Source: Phenylobacterium sp.
Lineage (GTDB): Bacteria > Pseudomonadota > Alphaproteobacteria > Caulobacterales > Caulobacteraceae
Length of the DNA: 64,000 nucleotides
Direction of reading: 5' to 3'
NCBI GenBank assembly: GCA_020401865.1
Contig: JADCAS010000005.1
Span: 342,748-406,747, forward strand
Shown: positions 37,979 to 46,833 of the stretch, in pieces
Position numbering within the stretch: position 1 is the stretch's first letter
Layout of the letters: each line of letters starts with the position of its first letter
The notes under the pieces: generated by a model
What the model was told of the DNA's origin: nothing
Databases searched by the model: none
What the model saw: the letters and a program-made list of their open reading frames with translations, nothing else
Made by a program: the position numbers and the translations under genes

Positions 37979-38839
37979 CTAGCCGAGGAGGGGCTCATCC
38001 CCCCTGCGACCGGCGGCGGAGTCCCTCCCCGCGGACGCCTCGGACAGGATTCTCAGCATCTCTGTCGAGAACATCGAGCCGCCCAGCCGCGCCCCGGGGG
38101 TCGAACCTTCTCCGCCGCGGTCTCCGCCGAGAATGAGGGACATCAGCACCTCCTGCTCGCGCTGGATATCCTGGGACCGGCTGTTGCCTGCGTACTGGAT
38201 GAAGCCGGACGGCTCGGGCGCGGGAGGCGGGCTCGCTGGCGCGGAGCCGCCCGTCCGGCTGAGGTTGGCGTAGAGCTCCTGCACGGTCGCCGCACGCCCT
38301 TCCTTGTAGAAGATGGTCGGATTGGCCCGCGCCGCTTCCGGAAAGAGAGACGCGGCCGGGGCCGCGCCCTGCTTCTCAAGGGCCTCGATGAGGCGGGCGG
38401 ATCCCATAAAACCGAGGAAATGCGCCATGTAGAGCTCCCCCAGGGTCGGTTCGCGACCGATCCGGCCCCTCAGGTAAGCGGCGTTCTGCGAGGTGAACTC
38501 GGCCGCCATGACCGAGGCGGCGTTGGGGTCGAACCGCAGGTCCAGTATGGCCTGCCGCGCCCCGCCCGGCGCCGTATAGCGACCGTCGGGGTTTCGGCGG
38601 ATCTGGTCTGCGTAGGCCCCATAGCCGTGCCGGTCGCCGAACTGCTTCAAGGTGGCCAGCCAGGTCTGCTCCGTGAACTGGAACAAGCCGGCGGCGGAGG
38701 AGGTCGAGGCCCGGGCGGAGGGGTTGAAGCTGCTCTCCCGCTGGGCGGTCTTCATCAGATAGCCATAGTCCACCCCCGTCGCAGCGCTCGCACGCTGGAT
38801 CACGGACTGTACGGCGGACCTGATTCCACTGATCGACAT
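37979..38839 (-). CDS. Lytic transglycosylase-like protein (SLT domain)
   Basis: A 286-residue protein with a goose-lysozyme-like SLT domain in the first ~110 residues: YLMKTAQRESSFNP contains the catalytic Glu, followed by SSAAGLFQFTEQTW. A second conserved region is LYMAHFLGF (~145). The C-terminal third is Pro/Gly/Ser-rich. There is no clear signal peptide, so export may be flagellar or another non-Sec route. Two CtrA-like boxes stand upstream, hinting at cell-cycle control. Confidence 0.85.
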   Translation of the reverse strand: MSISGIRSAVQSVIQRASAATGVDYGYLMKTAQRESSFNPSARASTSSAAGLFQFTEQTWLATLKQFGDRHGYGAYADQIRRNPDGRYTAPGGARQAILDLRFDPNAASVMAAEFTSQNAAYLRGRIGREPTLGELYMAHFLGFMGSARLIEALEKQGAAPAASLFPEAARANPTIFYKEGRAATVQELYANLSRTGGSAPASPPPAPEPSGFIQYAGNSRSQDIQREQEVLMSLILGGDRGGEGSTPGARLGGSMFSTEMLRILSEASAGRDSAAGRRGDEPLLG

Positions 38840-38861
38840 GACCGCAACCTGCCGGAGTATG

Positions 38862-38877
38862 GTAAACGGAGGCTTAA
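38862..38877 (-). promoter_or_regulatory. CtrA-like box 1 upstream of transglycosylase gene
   Basis: The minus strand reads TTAA-GCCTCCG-TTTAC, one mismatch from TTAA-N7-TTAAC, 23 bp before the start codon. Confidence 0.45.
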
Positions 38878-38896
38878 CCATACCCGTTTAGACGGG

Positions 38897-38912
38897 GTTA
38901 CTGAAACGTTAA
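38897..38912 (-). promoter_or_regulatory. CtrA-like box 2 upstream of transglycosylase gene
   Basis: The minus strand reads TTAA-CGTTTCA-GTAAC, one mismatch from the CtrA consensus, in the same orientation as box 1 and 35 bp further upstream. Confidence 0.45.
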
Positions 38913-38914
38913 TA

Positions 38915-40084
38915 TCAGTAGCTCTTGGGGAGGTCCAGAACCTGCTCGGCGATGAAGTTGCAGATCATCTCGCGGCTGACGGGGGCGATCCGGGCGATCA
39001 TCGCTTCCCGGAAATAGCGCTCCACGTGATACTCCCTGGCATAGCCCATGCCGCCATGGGTCAGGACCGCCGCCTCGCAGGCCGCAAAGCCCGCCTCCCC
39101 GCCCAGGTACTTGGCCGCGTTCGCCTCCGCGCCGCACGGCTTGCCGGCATCGAACAGGGCGGCGGCGCGGAAGGCCATCAGGCTCGCCGCCTCCAGTCCC
39201 ATCCAGGCCCGCGCCAGCGGATGAGCGATTCCCTGATTCTGGCCGATGGGCCGGCCGAAGACCCGGCGCTCACGGGCGTAGTCCGAGGCCCGCTTCAGGG
39301 CCGCGCGGCCCAGTCCCACGGCTTCCACCCCGATCAGGACGCGCTCGGGATTGAGGCCGGCGAGCAGGTAGGCGAAGCCCTTGCCCTCTTCCCCCACCAG
39401 GTCTTCCGCCGGGACCTCCAGGTTGTCGATGAAGACGCTGTTCGACTCGATCGCCTTTCGGCCCATCTTGGGGATCACCGTAGCCGTGATCCGGCTGCGG
39501 TCGAAGTCCGTGTAGAACAGGCTCAGCCCCTCGGTCGGTCGCTTGACCTCCTCCCGCGGGGTCGTCCGGGCGATGATCAGGATCTTGTTCGCCCTCTGCG
39601 CCATGGTCGTCCAGACCTTGCGCCCGTTGATCACCCAGCCGTTCCCGCGCCGCTCGGCCCGGGTGGTGAGACTGGCCGTGTCGAGGCCGGAGTCCGGTTC
39701 CGTCACGGCGAAGCACATCCGGTCGCGACCGTCGATCAGCCGCGGAATCGCACGGGCCTTCTGGTCCTCGGCGCCGAACTTCACGATCGGCATGGGACCG
39801 AAGATGTTCAGGTGCACGGCGCTGGCGCCGGAAAATCCCGCCCCGGACTCCGCCACCGTCTGCATGATCAGGGCGGCCTCGGTCAGGCCCAGGCCGGCCC
39901 CGCCCAGCGCTTCCGGCATGGCCGCGCCCAGCCAGCCGCCCGCCGCCATGGCCGCCACGAAGGCTTCCGGGAACTCGCCGGTCTCGTCGACCCGCCGCCA
40001 GTAGTCGGCGTCAAAGTCCTCGCAGAGCCGCCGCACGCCCTCGCGCAGCTCCAGCTGAGCCTCCGTGAAATCGAACCCGCTCAT
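38915..40084 (-). CDS. Acyl-CoA dehydrogenase
   Basis: A 389-residue flavoenzyme oxidising acyl-CoA to enoyl-CoA. CFAVTEPDSGLDTASLTTRA is the FAD/substrate signature. GGMGYAREYHVERYFREAMI near the C-terminus is typical. Chain-length preference is not visible. The first codon overlaps the ThiO-like gene by 4 bp. Confidence 0.92.
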   Translation of the reverse strand: MSGFDFTEAQLELREGVRRLCEDFDADYWRRVDETGEFPEAFVAAMAAGGWLGAAMPEALGGAGLGLTEAALIMQTVAESGAGFSGASAVHLNIFGPMPIVKFGAEDQKARAIPRLIDGRDRMCFAVTEPDSGLDTASLTTRAERRGNGWVINGRKVWTTMAQRANKILIIARTTPREEVKRPTEGLSLFYTDFDRSRITATVIPKMGRKAIESNSVFIDNLEVPAEDLVGEEGKGFAYLLAGLNPERVLIGVEAVGLGRAALKRASDYARERRVFGRPIGQNQGIAHPLARAWMGLEAASLMAFRAAALFDAGKPCGAEANAAKYLGGEAGFAACEAAVLTHGGMGYAREYHVERYFREAMIARIAPVSREMICNFIAEQVLDLPKSY

Positions 40085-41145
40085 GCCTGAACCTCCCCTG
40101 CCCCCGGAGCGAACCGCGAGGGATCGAGTCGCGGGGCCCAGCGCCCGCCATCCTCTCCGGTGACCGCCGCGGTGACAATCTTCGCGACGAGGGGGGCCAG
40201 CAGCCAGCCGTTGCGGCGAGCCCCGGCGGCCAGGAAGACGCCGGGCCGGCGGGAGGCGCCGGCCAGGGGCAGGCCATCCGGGCTCGCCGCGCGAACGCCG
40301 ACCCGCGTGACCCAGTCGCCCGTCGGCATCTCGGGAAAGGCGTCCGACAAAGCCGCCCTGAGGCCGGCCTGGGCCTGCGGGTCCGACGTCAGGTCCGTCC
40401 GCCCAGCCTCCATGGTCGCCCCTGCCAGCAGCCCGCCCACTGAGCCCAGGAGGTAGGCGCCCGGCGCCCGGATCACGCGGCTCGGCGGCCTCTGGTCCGC
40501 CCGCCAGAGGATCTGCCCCTTGATGGGCGACAGGAGGGCCAGCTCCGGCGCCAGGGCCGCCAGCCGCCGGTCCGCGCCCGTGGCCAGAACCACTGGGCCC
40601 GGAGGGTCCGCAAGATCCCGCGCCGCCAGGGCGCCGGCCTCTATCGCGCCACCCAGGTCCCTCAGCCGCGCCGCCATCGCCGCCAGCGCCTCCTGGGGTT
40701 CGATCCGCCAGTCCTCCGACGTGACCAGGGCGCGCCGGAACCCCGGCGCCAGGCCCGGTGTCCAGGCTTCCATCTCCGCCCGACCGGCCTCCCGGGTCTC
40801 AAGCCCCAGATGGGCGAACCGCGCCTGAAGGTCGCCAAGCCAGTCGTCCGGGCCGACCGCCGCAGCGCCCGAGCGATCGAGGGCCACGCCCAGCCGCCCG
40901 GCCAGGTCCGGCCAGAGGTCGCGACCGGCGGCAAGCAGGCCCAGGCTGTCCGGTGACGGGGGGTCAAGAAGGCTCTCGAAGGCCGGCGCCAGCATCCCCG
41001 CCGCCACCCCGGAGGCGGTGAGCCCCGAGGCGGTCTCGGCCACCAGCCGCACCTTCAGCCCCGCCTCGGCCAGGGCAAGCCCCGTCGCCAGACCGAACAC
41101 CCCGGCCCCGACCACGATCACGGAAGCTGCGCCCGACCCGCCCAT
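40081..41145 (-). CDS. FAD-dependent glycine oxidase-like protein (ThiO/DadA family)
   Basis: A 354-residue DAO-family flavoprotein: VIVVGAGVFGLATGLALAE at the N-terminus, ASGVAAGMLAPAFE (~45), SPIKGQILW (~205) and RVGVRAASPDGLPLAG (~285). The pattern fits ThiO, which supplies dehydroglycine to ThiG, but it is not next to thiSG and could oxidise another amino acid. It precedes the acyl-CoA dehydrogenase gene with an ATGA overlap. Confidence 0.78.
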   Translation of the reverse strand: MGGSGAASVIVVGAGVFGLATGLALAEAGLKVRLVAETASGLTASGVAAGMLAPAFESLLDPPSPDSLGLLAAGRDLWPDLAGRLGVALDRSGAAAVGPDDWLGDLQARFAHLGLETREAGRAEMEAWTPGLAPGFRRALVTSEDWRIEPQEALAAMAARLRDLGGAIEAGALAARDLADPPGPVVLATGADRRLAALAPELALLSPIKGQILWRADQRPPSRVIRAPGAYLLGSVGGLLAGATMEAGRTDLTSDPQAQAGLRAALSDAFPEMPTGDWVTRVGVRAASPDGLPLAGASRRPGVFLAAGARRNGWLLAPLVAKIVTAAVTGEDGGRWAPRLDPSRFAPGAGEVQA

Positions 41146-41175
41146 GCCCTCAGGCGCCGGATTCCGGCGGAGAAA

Positions 41176-42030
41176 TCAAGGGCGGGGCGAAGGGGGCGGC
41201 GGGAAGCGCACCGACTTGAGGCGGGCCCGGAAGAATGGAAAGTAGGTTTCCGTGCCGAACATCGATCCGGCCTCCACCGCAAAGGGCACGCGAAATCCCT
41301 GCACGTCCCGGAAGTCCGAGAGGACGCCGCCGAAGGGCTGCAGCCTGTAGCGCCGTTCGGGATTGGCGTCGCTCCAGCGCAGGAAATGGACGACCGTCGG
41401 CCGCCCGTCGGGGGCCACCTCGACGTCCACCGCCTGCGACAGCGCTCCTCGGGTGACCGTCACCCGGGCCGTATCGGGGCCCAGGGCCTCCCAGGTCACG
41501 CCGGGGCCCGGCAGCAGCGCGGCCGGAGTCCAGAAGACGGCCTCGGCGATATAGCGCCCGAAGGCCGCCCGGGCATGGTCGGCGTTCCCGCCCAGGCGAG
41601 CCACGGGAAAGAGGCCGAAGACCCGGAATCGCGTCCAGCTTCCGCTGTCGGACCCGAAGTCGGAGCCGGAGATTCCGCCCGGCAATCGCAGCGTCCAGAC
41701 GAACCCTGACGGGGCGGCCAGAATCTGTCGGGCGGTCATGGGCCGGTAGGCCGGCCTGTCACGCGTCCCCAGGCTGAACTCGCCGCCCATGTCGATTTCG
41801 GCCACGGTGAACAGGCGCGCGCCCGGCGCAATGGCGAACCGCAGAAAGCGCCGGGCGGGCTCGGGCAGGCCCGCAACGCTCTGCGGATCGAAGACGTCGG
41901 GCCGAACCGGCTGCAGGCCGGCCAGCCGGCGCCACTGGGCGCGGTCCTGCCGCTCGTCGCGGAGGCGCAGCGCCGCCAGCCCCAGCAGGGCGAGGGCGAA
42001 GACGCCCGGGAGAAGCCAAAGGAAGATCAT
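41176..42030 (-). CDS. DUF6544-like protein, membrane-anchored
   Basis: A 284-residue protein with an N-terminal helix (FLWLLPGVFALALLGLAAL). The core contains LPEPARRFLRFAIAPGA, AEIDMGGEFSLG, YIAEAVFWTPAALLPG and DFRDVQGFRVPFAVEAG, a pattern of the DUF6544 family. Function unknown. It follows the hydrogenase gene by 13 bp on the same strand, so the two may be co-transcribed. Confidence 0.75.
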   Translation of the reverse strand: MIFLWLLPGVFALALLGLAALRLRDERQDRAQWRRLAGLQPVRPDVFDPQSVAGLPEPARRFLRFAIAPGARLFTVAEIDMGGEFSLGTRDRPAYRPMTARQILAAPSGFVWTLRLPGGISGSDFGSDSGSWTRFRVFGLFPVARLGGNADHARAAFGRYIAEAVFWTPAALLPGPGVTWEALGPDTARVTVTRGALSQAVDVEVAPDGRPTVVHFLRWSDANPERRYRLQPFGGVLSDFRDVQGFRVPFAVEAGSMFGTETYFPFFRARLKSVRFPPPPSPRP

Positions 42031-42043
42031 GCCCGGCGGCGCC

Positions 42044-44116
42044 TCAAAGAAGGTGGCGGGTCAGGACCCGGATCGCGGGTCTGGCCCCCCGGGCCTTGTC
42101 CGACGCGCCGACTTCCATTTCGAAGCGGCAATGAACCCCCGTCGGCGTCACGACCCGAAGATCATCGGGATCCGCGGCGGACAGCATGCGGTGCCGATGG
42201 AAGCGATGTCCATACTCACGCGGCGGCAATCCGGCGGCGATGAAGGCGGCGATCGCCTCCGCGCCCCGAATCTCGCCGGTGGACGGGCCGGGGGCCCAGA
42301 CCCCGTCAGGATGAAAGAGGCTCGCCGCTCCGGCGCCGTCGCGCATGTCCACCCGGTCCAGGAAGCGCATCAGGAGGGATCGCCTGGTGTTCCTGGCGGC
42401 GGACTGGGTGTGCAGCCATTCCCGGGCGGCAGGAGACCCGGGCTCGATAAGCTCGTCGGCGTAGAGTTTCTGAACGTCCCGGTTCTCATGTGACCGACGT
42501 CTCGGCGCTGCGGCGTCGATCGCATAGGTCGCCTGACTGCGCTTCTGCAGGACCTGAGGATCCAGCGACTTGGGTTCGCCCCCTCCCCCCAGACAACCGC
42601 CGACGCACGCCATCACCTCGATGGCGACGTACTCCGACCGCCAGGCCTCGGTCTCCAGCAATCGCTGGGCGGCGGCGATCCCGTTGCAGACGGCGACAGC
42701 GCCAAGGCCCTCCACCCGGGCGGTCTTCACGCCCTCGCTGACGCCGCGCAGCGAACGCCATTCCAGCGGCAGCGCGTCGGCGGCGTCCCTGAAGTGCGCC
42801 GCCGTCCGCAACATGGCTTCCATCACGCCGCCGGATGCGGCGAAGATCTGGCCGGCTCCCGTACTCTCGCCGAGGGGGCTGTCGAACACCCCGTCCTCTG
42901 CGAGCGCGCCAAAGGCGATGCCGCGGGTCCTGATCATCCTCGCCAGTTCCCGCGTCGTCAGCACGTGGTCGACGTCACCCGACATGCCGGGCCGGCGCGC
43001 CTCGTCCTTTTTCGCCGTGCACGGCATGACGGAGACCACATAGGGCTCCGTCCTTCCGTCTGCGAAGGCTGGCCCCAGGGATCGCGCAAATCCGCCCCGT
43101 TTGGTCACGGCGCCGTGCATCTGCTGTGGAGATTTCGTCGTGCTCAGATGCGGCAGCAGATCCGGCCGATTGATCTCGACCCAGTTCACCCAGCCCGGGC
43201 AGCATGACGTGAAGAGCGGAATCCTTTCGCCGCCCGCAAGCCGCCCGAGGAGTTCGGAAGCTTCCTCGACGATCGTCAGATCGGCGCCGAAGTTGGTGTC
43301 GAAGACGTAATCGAAGCCGAGGCTTCTCAACGCATTGATCAACCTTCCCGTACTCACGGCGCCGGGCGCCATGCCGAACTCTTCGCTGATGGCGATGCGG
43401 GTCGCCGGCGCGACTTGAACCACCGATACGCGCCGCCGCGTCTCAAGGGTCTTCAGCACATCGCGCCAGTGCGGGGCTTCGATCAGGGCGCCGACGGGGC
43501 AGACGACGGTGCATTGGCCGCAGGAAATGCAGTGGGTGTTCTCGAGCGGCTCATCGAAGACCGTGACCGGCAGACGATCGCCGCCCCGTTCCGCAAAGCC
43601 GATGACAAACTGCTGCTGGCCGGACTCTCCACAGGCCTCGGCGCACAGTCCGCATTCAATGCATTTCGAGAGATCCCGCCAGATGCTCGGCGAAGTGTGG
43701 TCGGTCAGCACATGCTCCGGGTGGGACGGGGATCCGACCGGGATCTCGCCCCAGCGCTCCTCCCACTGGTTTTCGTTCACCAGCCGCTGAAGCTGGCACG
43801 AACCGTTCACCTCGCAGCGCATGCAGTCGTTCGGGTGACGCGCCAGCAGCCATTCGGCGTTCGCCTTGCGGAAGGCGTTGAGAGACGCGGACTCCGTCTC
43901 AACCCTGTCGCCGTCCTTCGCAAGCGTGCTGCAGGCGGGCTGAGGGTTGGCCTCGCCCGCCACCTCCACCAGGCAGGATCGGCAGACGGAATGCGACGGC
44001 AGTCGGGGATGATGGCACAGCGTGGGCACATGCACGCCCGCAGCCCTTGTCGCCTCAAGCAGGGTTGCGCCCTCGGCAAGTTCGATGGACCGACCGTTCA
44101 CCGTCAGCGTGATCAT
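42044..44116 (-). CDS. hydA: [FeFe] hydrogenase with C-terminal NTF2/SnoaL-like domain
   Basis: A 690-residue modular hydrogenase of the CpI type. In order: [2Fe-2S] domain (C34, C45, C48, C62), His-Cys3 [4Fe-4S] (H94, C98, C101, C107), two [4Fe-4S] sites (C152/155/158/162 and C196/199/202/206), then the H-cluster domain with L1 TSCCPGW (303-309), L2 MPCTAKK (364-370) and L3 EVMACVGGC (500-508). Proton-path residues EE (284-285) and S329 are kept. The small-subunit segment ends at ~570. Residues ~575-690 form an NTF2/SnoaL-like domain, a fusion I do not know from this family. No hydE, hydF or hydG lies in the window. ATG 44116 starts the ferredoxin domain. Confidence 0.93.
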   Translation of the reverse strand: MITLTVNGRSIELAEGATLLEATRAAGVHVPTLCHHPRLPSHSVCRSCLVEVAGEANPQPACSTLAKDGDRVETESASLNAFRKANAEWLLARHPNDCMRCEVNGSCQLQRLVNENQWEERWGEIPVGSPSHPEHVLTDHTSPSIWRDLSKCIECGLCAEACGESGQQQFVIGFAERGGDRLPVTVFDEPLENTHCISCGQCTVVCPVGALIEAPHWRDVLKTLETRRRVSVVQVAPATRIAISEEFGMAPGAVSTGRLINALRSLGFDYVFDTNFGADLTIVEEASELLGRLAGGERIPLFTSCCPGWVNWVEINRPDLLPHLSTTKSPQQMHGAVTKRGGFARSLGPAFADGRTEPYVVSVMPCTAKKDEARRPGMSGDVDHVLTTRELARMIRTRGIAFGALAEDGVFDSPLGESTGAGQIFAASGGVMEAMLRTAAHFRDAADALPLEWRSLRGVSEGVKTARVEGLGAVAVCNGIAAAQRLLETEAWRSEYVAIEVMACVGGCLGGGGEPKSLDPQVLQKRSQATYAIDAAAPRRRSHENRDVQKLYADELIEPGSPAAREWLHTQSAARNTRRSLLMRFLDRVDMRDGAGAASLFHPDGVWAPGPSTGEIRGAEAIAAFIAAGLPPREYGHRFHRHRMLSAADPDDLRVVTPTGVHCRFEMEVGASDKARGARPAIRVLTRHLL

Positions 44117-44333
44117 GCCGCGACATCCATAAGCGCTCTTGTCACCCGGAACCCTCTCGCCCGGACGCGGGCCCGGCGCCAGTTCCGGATGAACCCCTAG
44201 ACAGGGTCGGCGGCAGGAACGGTCGTCGATGCGGCGCAAACCACAACGGATCTCGCTGTCCTTCAGAGAAGGTTAGCCTCACCCGCGTCATACTGGGGAC
44301 GATCGGTGTCGATAGCCAATGAGGATCTTGCCC

Positions 44334-44684
44334 ATGAGAACCGCCCTGTCGCTGACGCTCGCCATTGTACTGGCCGCCGCCGCCCTGCCCGCCGCTGCGG
44401 AGGGCGAGTTCATGACCGGCAAGACCCTGAAGGCCGGCCTCGAGGGCTGGGTCAGCGAGGACTCCGAAGAGATTGTCCGGGACGCCGCCGCCTTCGGCTA
44501 TGTCATCGGGGTGCATGACGCCCTCTCCGGCTCGGTCGTCTGCTCGGGCGAGGATGTGACCCAGGGGATGGTGGTCCAGGCCGTCCTGAGGTTCATGCGC
44601 GAGCGTCCGGACACTCTCGACAAGAGCGCCGACGTGGTGGTGGCCGAGGCCCTGAAGCGGGTCTGGCCCTGCAAGGGCGGCTGA
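44334..44684 (+). CDS. Rap1a/Tai-family exported protein
   Basis: A 116-residue protein with a signal peptide cut near LPAAAEG. The mature part has the Rap1a/Tai pattern: GYVIGVHDALSG, VCSGEDVTQGMVVQAVLRFM and a C-terminal ALKRVWPCK; its two cysteines probably form a disulfide. Some members are type VI immunity proteins, but there is no effector gene nearby and orphans are common. GAGGA supports ATG 44334 over ATG 44319. Confidence 0.8.
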   Translation: MRTALSLTLAIVLAAAALPAAAEGEFMTGKTLKAGLEGWVSEDSEEIVRDAAAFGYVIGVHDALSGSVVCSGEDVTQGMVVQAVLRFMRERPDTLDKSADVVVAEALKRVWPCKGG

Positions 44685-44747
44685 CCCGTCCGTTTTTGAG
44701 TCTCCGGTAGGTGTTGGCGCCCGGGCGGCTTCGGCGTAGGAGGCGCC

Positions 44748-45227
44748 ATGCCCGTCATCGACCTCGACGACCTCCCCGCCAGACGCCCCCGGAAGGGTCC
44801 CCTGACGGGTGTGGATGCCGGTGAGAGGACACTAGGGGTCGCCTTCAGCGACGCTCTCTGGACCCTCGCGACCCCCCATTCGGTCATCCGCAGGTCGAAG
44901 TTCACCGACGACGCCGCCGCCCTCTTCCGGCTGATGGACGCGCGCGGTTCCGACGTCCTGGTCATCGGCCTGCCCCTCAACATGGACGGGACGGAGGGGC
45001 CCCGCTGCCAGTCCTGCCGGGCCCTCGGTCGCAACCTCCTGCGCCTGCGCCCGGACCTCGTCGTAGCCTTCCAGGACGAGCGCCTGTCCACCGCCGCCGT
45101 GGAGCGCACCCTGATCGGCGAGGCGGACCTGTCGCGGAGCAAGCGCAGCCAGGTCGTGGACCGCGCGGCGGCGGCCTGGATCCTCGATGCGGCGCTCGAC
45201 CGGCTGCGAACCCTGGGCGGCGGCTGA
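44748..45227 (+). CDS. ruvX: Putative Holliday junction resolvase RuvX/YqgF
   Basis: A 159-residue RNase H-fold nuclease with GVDAGERTLGVAFSD, the IGLPLNMDG strand, FQDERLST and a C-terminal Asp in VDRAAAAWIL. It is implicated in junction resolution and 16S rRNA 5'-end maturation. It is followed 47 bp later by pyrB, a frequent arrangement. Confidence 0.93.
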   Translation: MPVIDLDDLPARRPRKGPLTGVDAGERTLGVAFSDALWTLATPHSVIRRSKFTDDAAALFRLMDARGSDVLVIGLPLNMDGTEGPRCQSCRALGRNLLRLRPDLVVAFQDERLSTAAVERTLIGEADLSRSKRSQVVDRAAAAWILDAALDRLRTLGGG

Positions 45228-45274
45228 GCCTTTTCCTTGGCTTGGACCGGAAACCCCCCTAAGACGGCGCTTTG

Positions 45275-46252
45275 ATGAGCCGCGACGCGCAAGGTCTGAC
45301 CGAGGTCCTGGAACGGACCTTTCCCTTTCCCCGGCGGCATTTTCTCTCCGTCCTGGACCTGAACCCCGTCGAGGTGGCCCGGCTGCTCGACCTCGCCGAG
45401 GGCTTCGTCGCCCTGAACCGGCAGGTCTCGAAGAACCTGGACCTCCTCAAGGGCCGGACCCTCATCAACCTCTTCTTCGAGAACTCGACGCGGACGCAGA
45501 GCTCCTTCGAGCTGGCGGCCAAGCGGCTGGGCGCCGACACCATCAACATGAGCCCGGGCGGCTCCTCCATCGCCAAGGGCGAGACCCTGATCGATACGGC
45601 GGTAACGCTGAACGCCATGCGGCCGGACATCCTGGTGATCCGCCACGCCGCCTCGGGCGCGGCCTCCCTCCTGGCGCAGAAGGTCTCCTGCTCGGTGATC
45701 AACGCCGGCGACGGCCAGCATGAGCATCCGACCCAGGCCCTGCTGGACGCCCTGTCCATGCGCCGGGCCTTCGGGCGCATCGCCGGCCTGAGGGTCGCCA
45801 TCTGCGGCGACATCCTGCATTCCCGGGTCGCCCGCTCGAATGTCGGCCTCCTGCAGATGATGGGCGCCGAGGTGCGGCTGGTGGGTCCGCCGACCCTCAT
45901 CCCGGCCAAGGCCGAGCGGTGGGGCGTGCAGGTCTTCAACGACCTGCGAGAAGGCATCGCCGGCTGCGACGTGGTGATGATGCTGCGCCTGCAGCTGGAG
46001 CGGATGGACGGCGCCTTCGCCCCCTCCCCGCGGGAGTATTTCCGCTTCTGGGGCCTGGACCGCGAGAAGCTGGGCGCCGCCGCCGACCATGTGAAGGTCA
46101 TGCATCCGGGCCCCATGAACCGGGGTGTGGAGATCGATTCCGACGTCGCCGACGACCTGACCGTCTCGCTCATCCAGGACCAGGTGGAGATGGGCGTCGC
46201 GGCCCGGATGGCCATCCTGGCCGCCCTCGCCGCCCGTCTGGAGAACGGATGA
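45275..46252 (+). CDS. pyrB: Aspartate carbamoyltransferase catalytic subunit
   Basis: A 325-residue enzyme for the second step of pyrimidine synthesis. [20 protein letters not shown] carries the carbamoyl-phosphate motif. [21 protein letters not shown] and [11 protein letters not shown] are standard. ATG 45275 is preferred to TTG 45272. It probably forms a complex with the non-catalytic dihydroorotase encoded two genes downstream. Confidence 0.96.
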   Translation: MSRDAQGLTEVLERTFPFPRRHFLSVLDLNPVEVARLLDLAEGFVALNRQVSKNLDLLKGRTLINLFFENSTRTQSSFELAAKRLGADTINMSPGGSSIAKGETLIDTAVTLNAMRPDILVIRHAASGAASLLAQKVSCSVINAGDGQHEHPTQALLDALSMRRAFGRIAGLRVAICGDILHSRVARSNVGLLQMMGAEVRLVGPPTLIPAKAERWGVQVFNDLREGIAGCDVVMMLRLQLERMDGAFAPSPREYFRFWGLDREKLGAAADHVKVMHPGPMNRGVEIDSDVADDLTVSLIQDQVEMGVAARMAILAALAARLENG

Positions 46253-46833
46253 TGCGCAGCATCTGCGTCTTCTGCGGCTCCAGCCCCGGCTTCCGGCCGG
46301 TCTATGCCGAGGCCGCCGCCCGGACGGGCCGGATCCTGGCCGAGGCGGGCCTGTCGATGGTCTTCGGCGGCTCGAAGGTCGGCCTGATGGGCGCGGCCGC
46401 CGACGGCGCCCTGGCGGCCGGCGGCGAGGTCTTCGGGGTCCTGCCCCGCGCCCTGGCCCGCAAGGAACTGGAGCACACGGGCCTGACCCGGCTGGAGATC
46501 GTCGAGACCATGCACCAGCGCAAGGCGCGCATGGCGGAGCTCTCCGACGCCTTCATCGCCCTGCCCGGCGGCGCCGGGACCCTGGAGGAGGTCTTCGAGA
46601 TCTGGACCTGGGGCCAGCTGGCGATCCACGCCAAGCCGACGGCCTTCCTGAATGTCGAGGGTTACTACGACCCGCTGCGGACCTTCATCGATCATGCAGT
46701 GGGCGAAGGTTTCCTGCGCGAGGCGCACCGGGACATGCTGATCTTCGGTGAGGACCCGGCGGACCTCATCACGGCCCTGGCGGCCTACCAGGCGCCCGCC
46801 CAGGAAAAATGGCTCGAGAGGTTCCAGCTGTGA
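46249..46833 (+). CDS. LOG-family (TIGR00730) Rossmann-fold phosphoribohydrolase
   Basis: A 194-residue protein with [27 protein letters not shown] and the family signature [13 protein letters not shown]. Members remove ribose phosphate from cytokinin nucleotides or purine monophosphates. It overlaps pyrB by 4 bp (ATGA) and the following gene by GTGA, placing nucleotide hydrolysis inside the pyr operon. ATG 46252 is an alternative start. Confidence 0.9.
   Translation: MMRSICVFCGSSPGFRPVYAEAAARTGRILAEAGLSMVFGGSKVGLMGAAADGALAAGGEVFGVLPRALARKELEHTGLTRLEIVETMHQRKARMAELSDAFIALPGGAGTLEEVFEIWTWGQLAIHAKPTAFLNVEGYYDPLRTFIDHAVGEGFLREAHRDMLIFGEDPADLITALAAYQAPAQEKWLERFQL

Noticed and set aside
44334..44684. 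Type VI secretion immunity gene
   Set aside because: The Rap1a/Tai family fits, but no effector or secretion gene is near; orphans are common, so immunity is not claimed.
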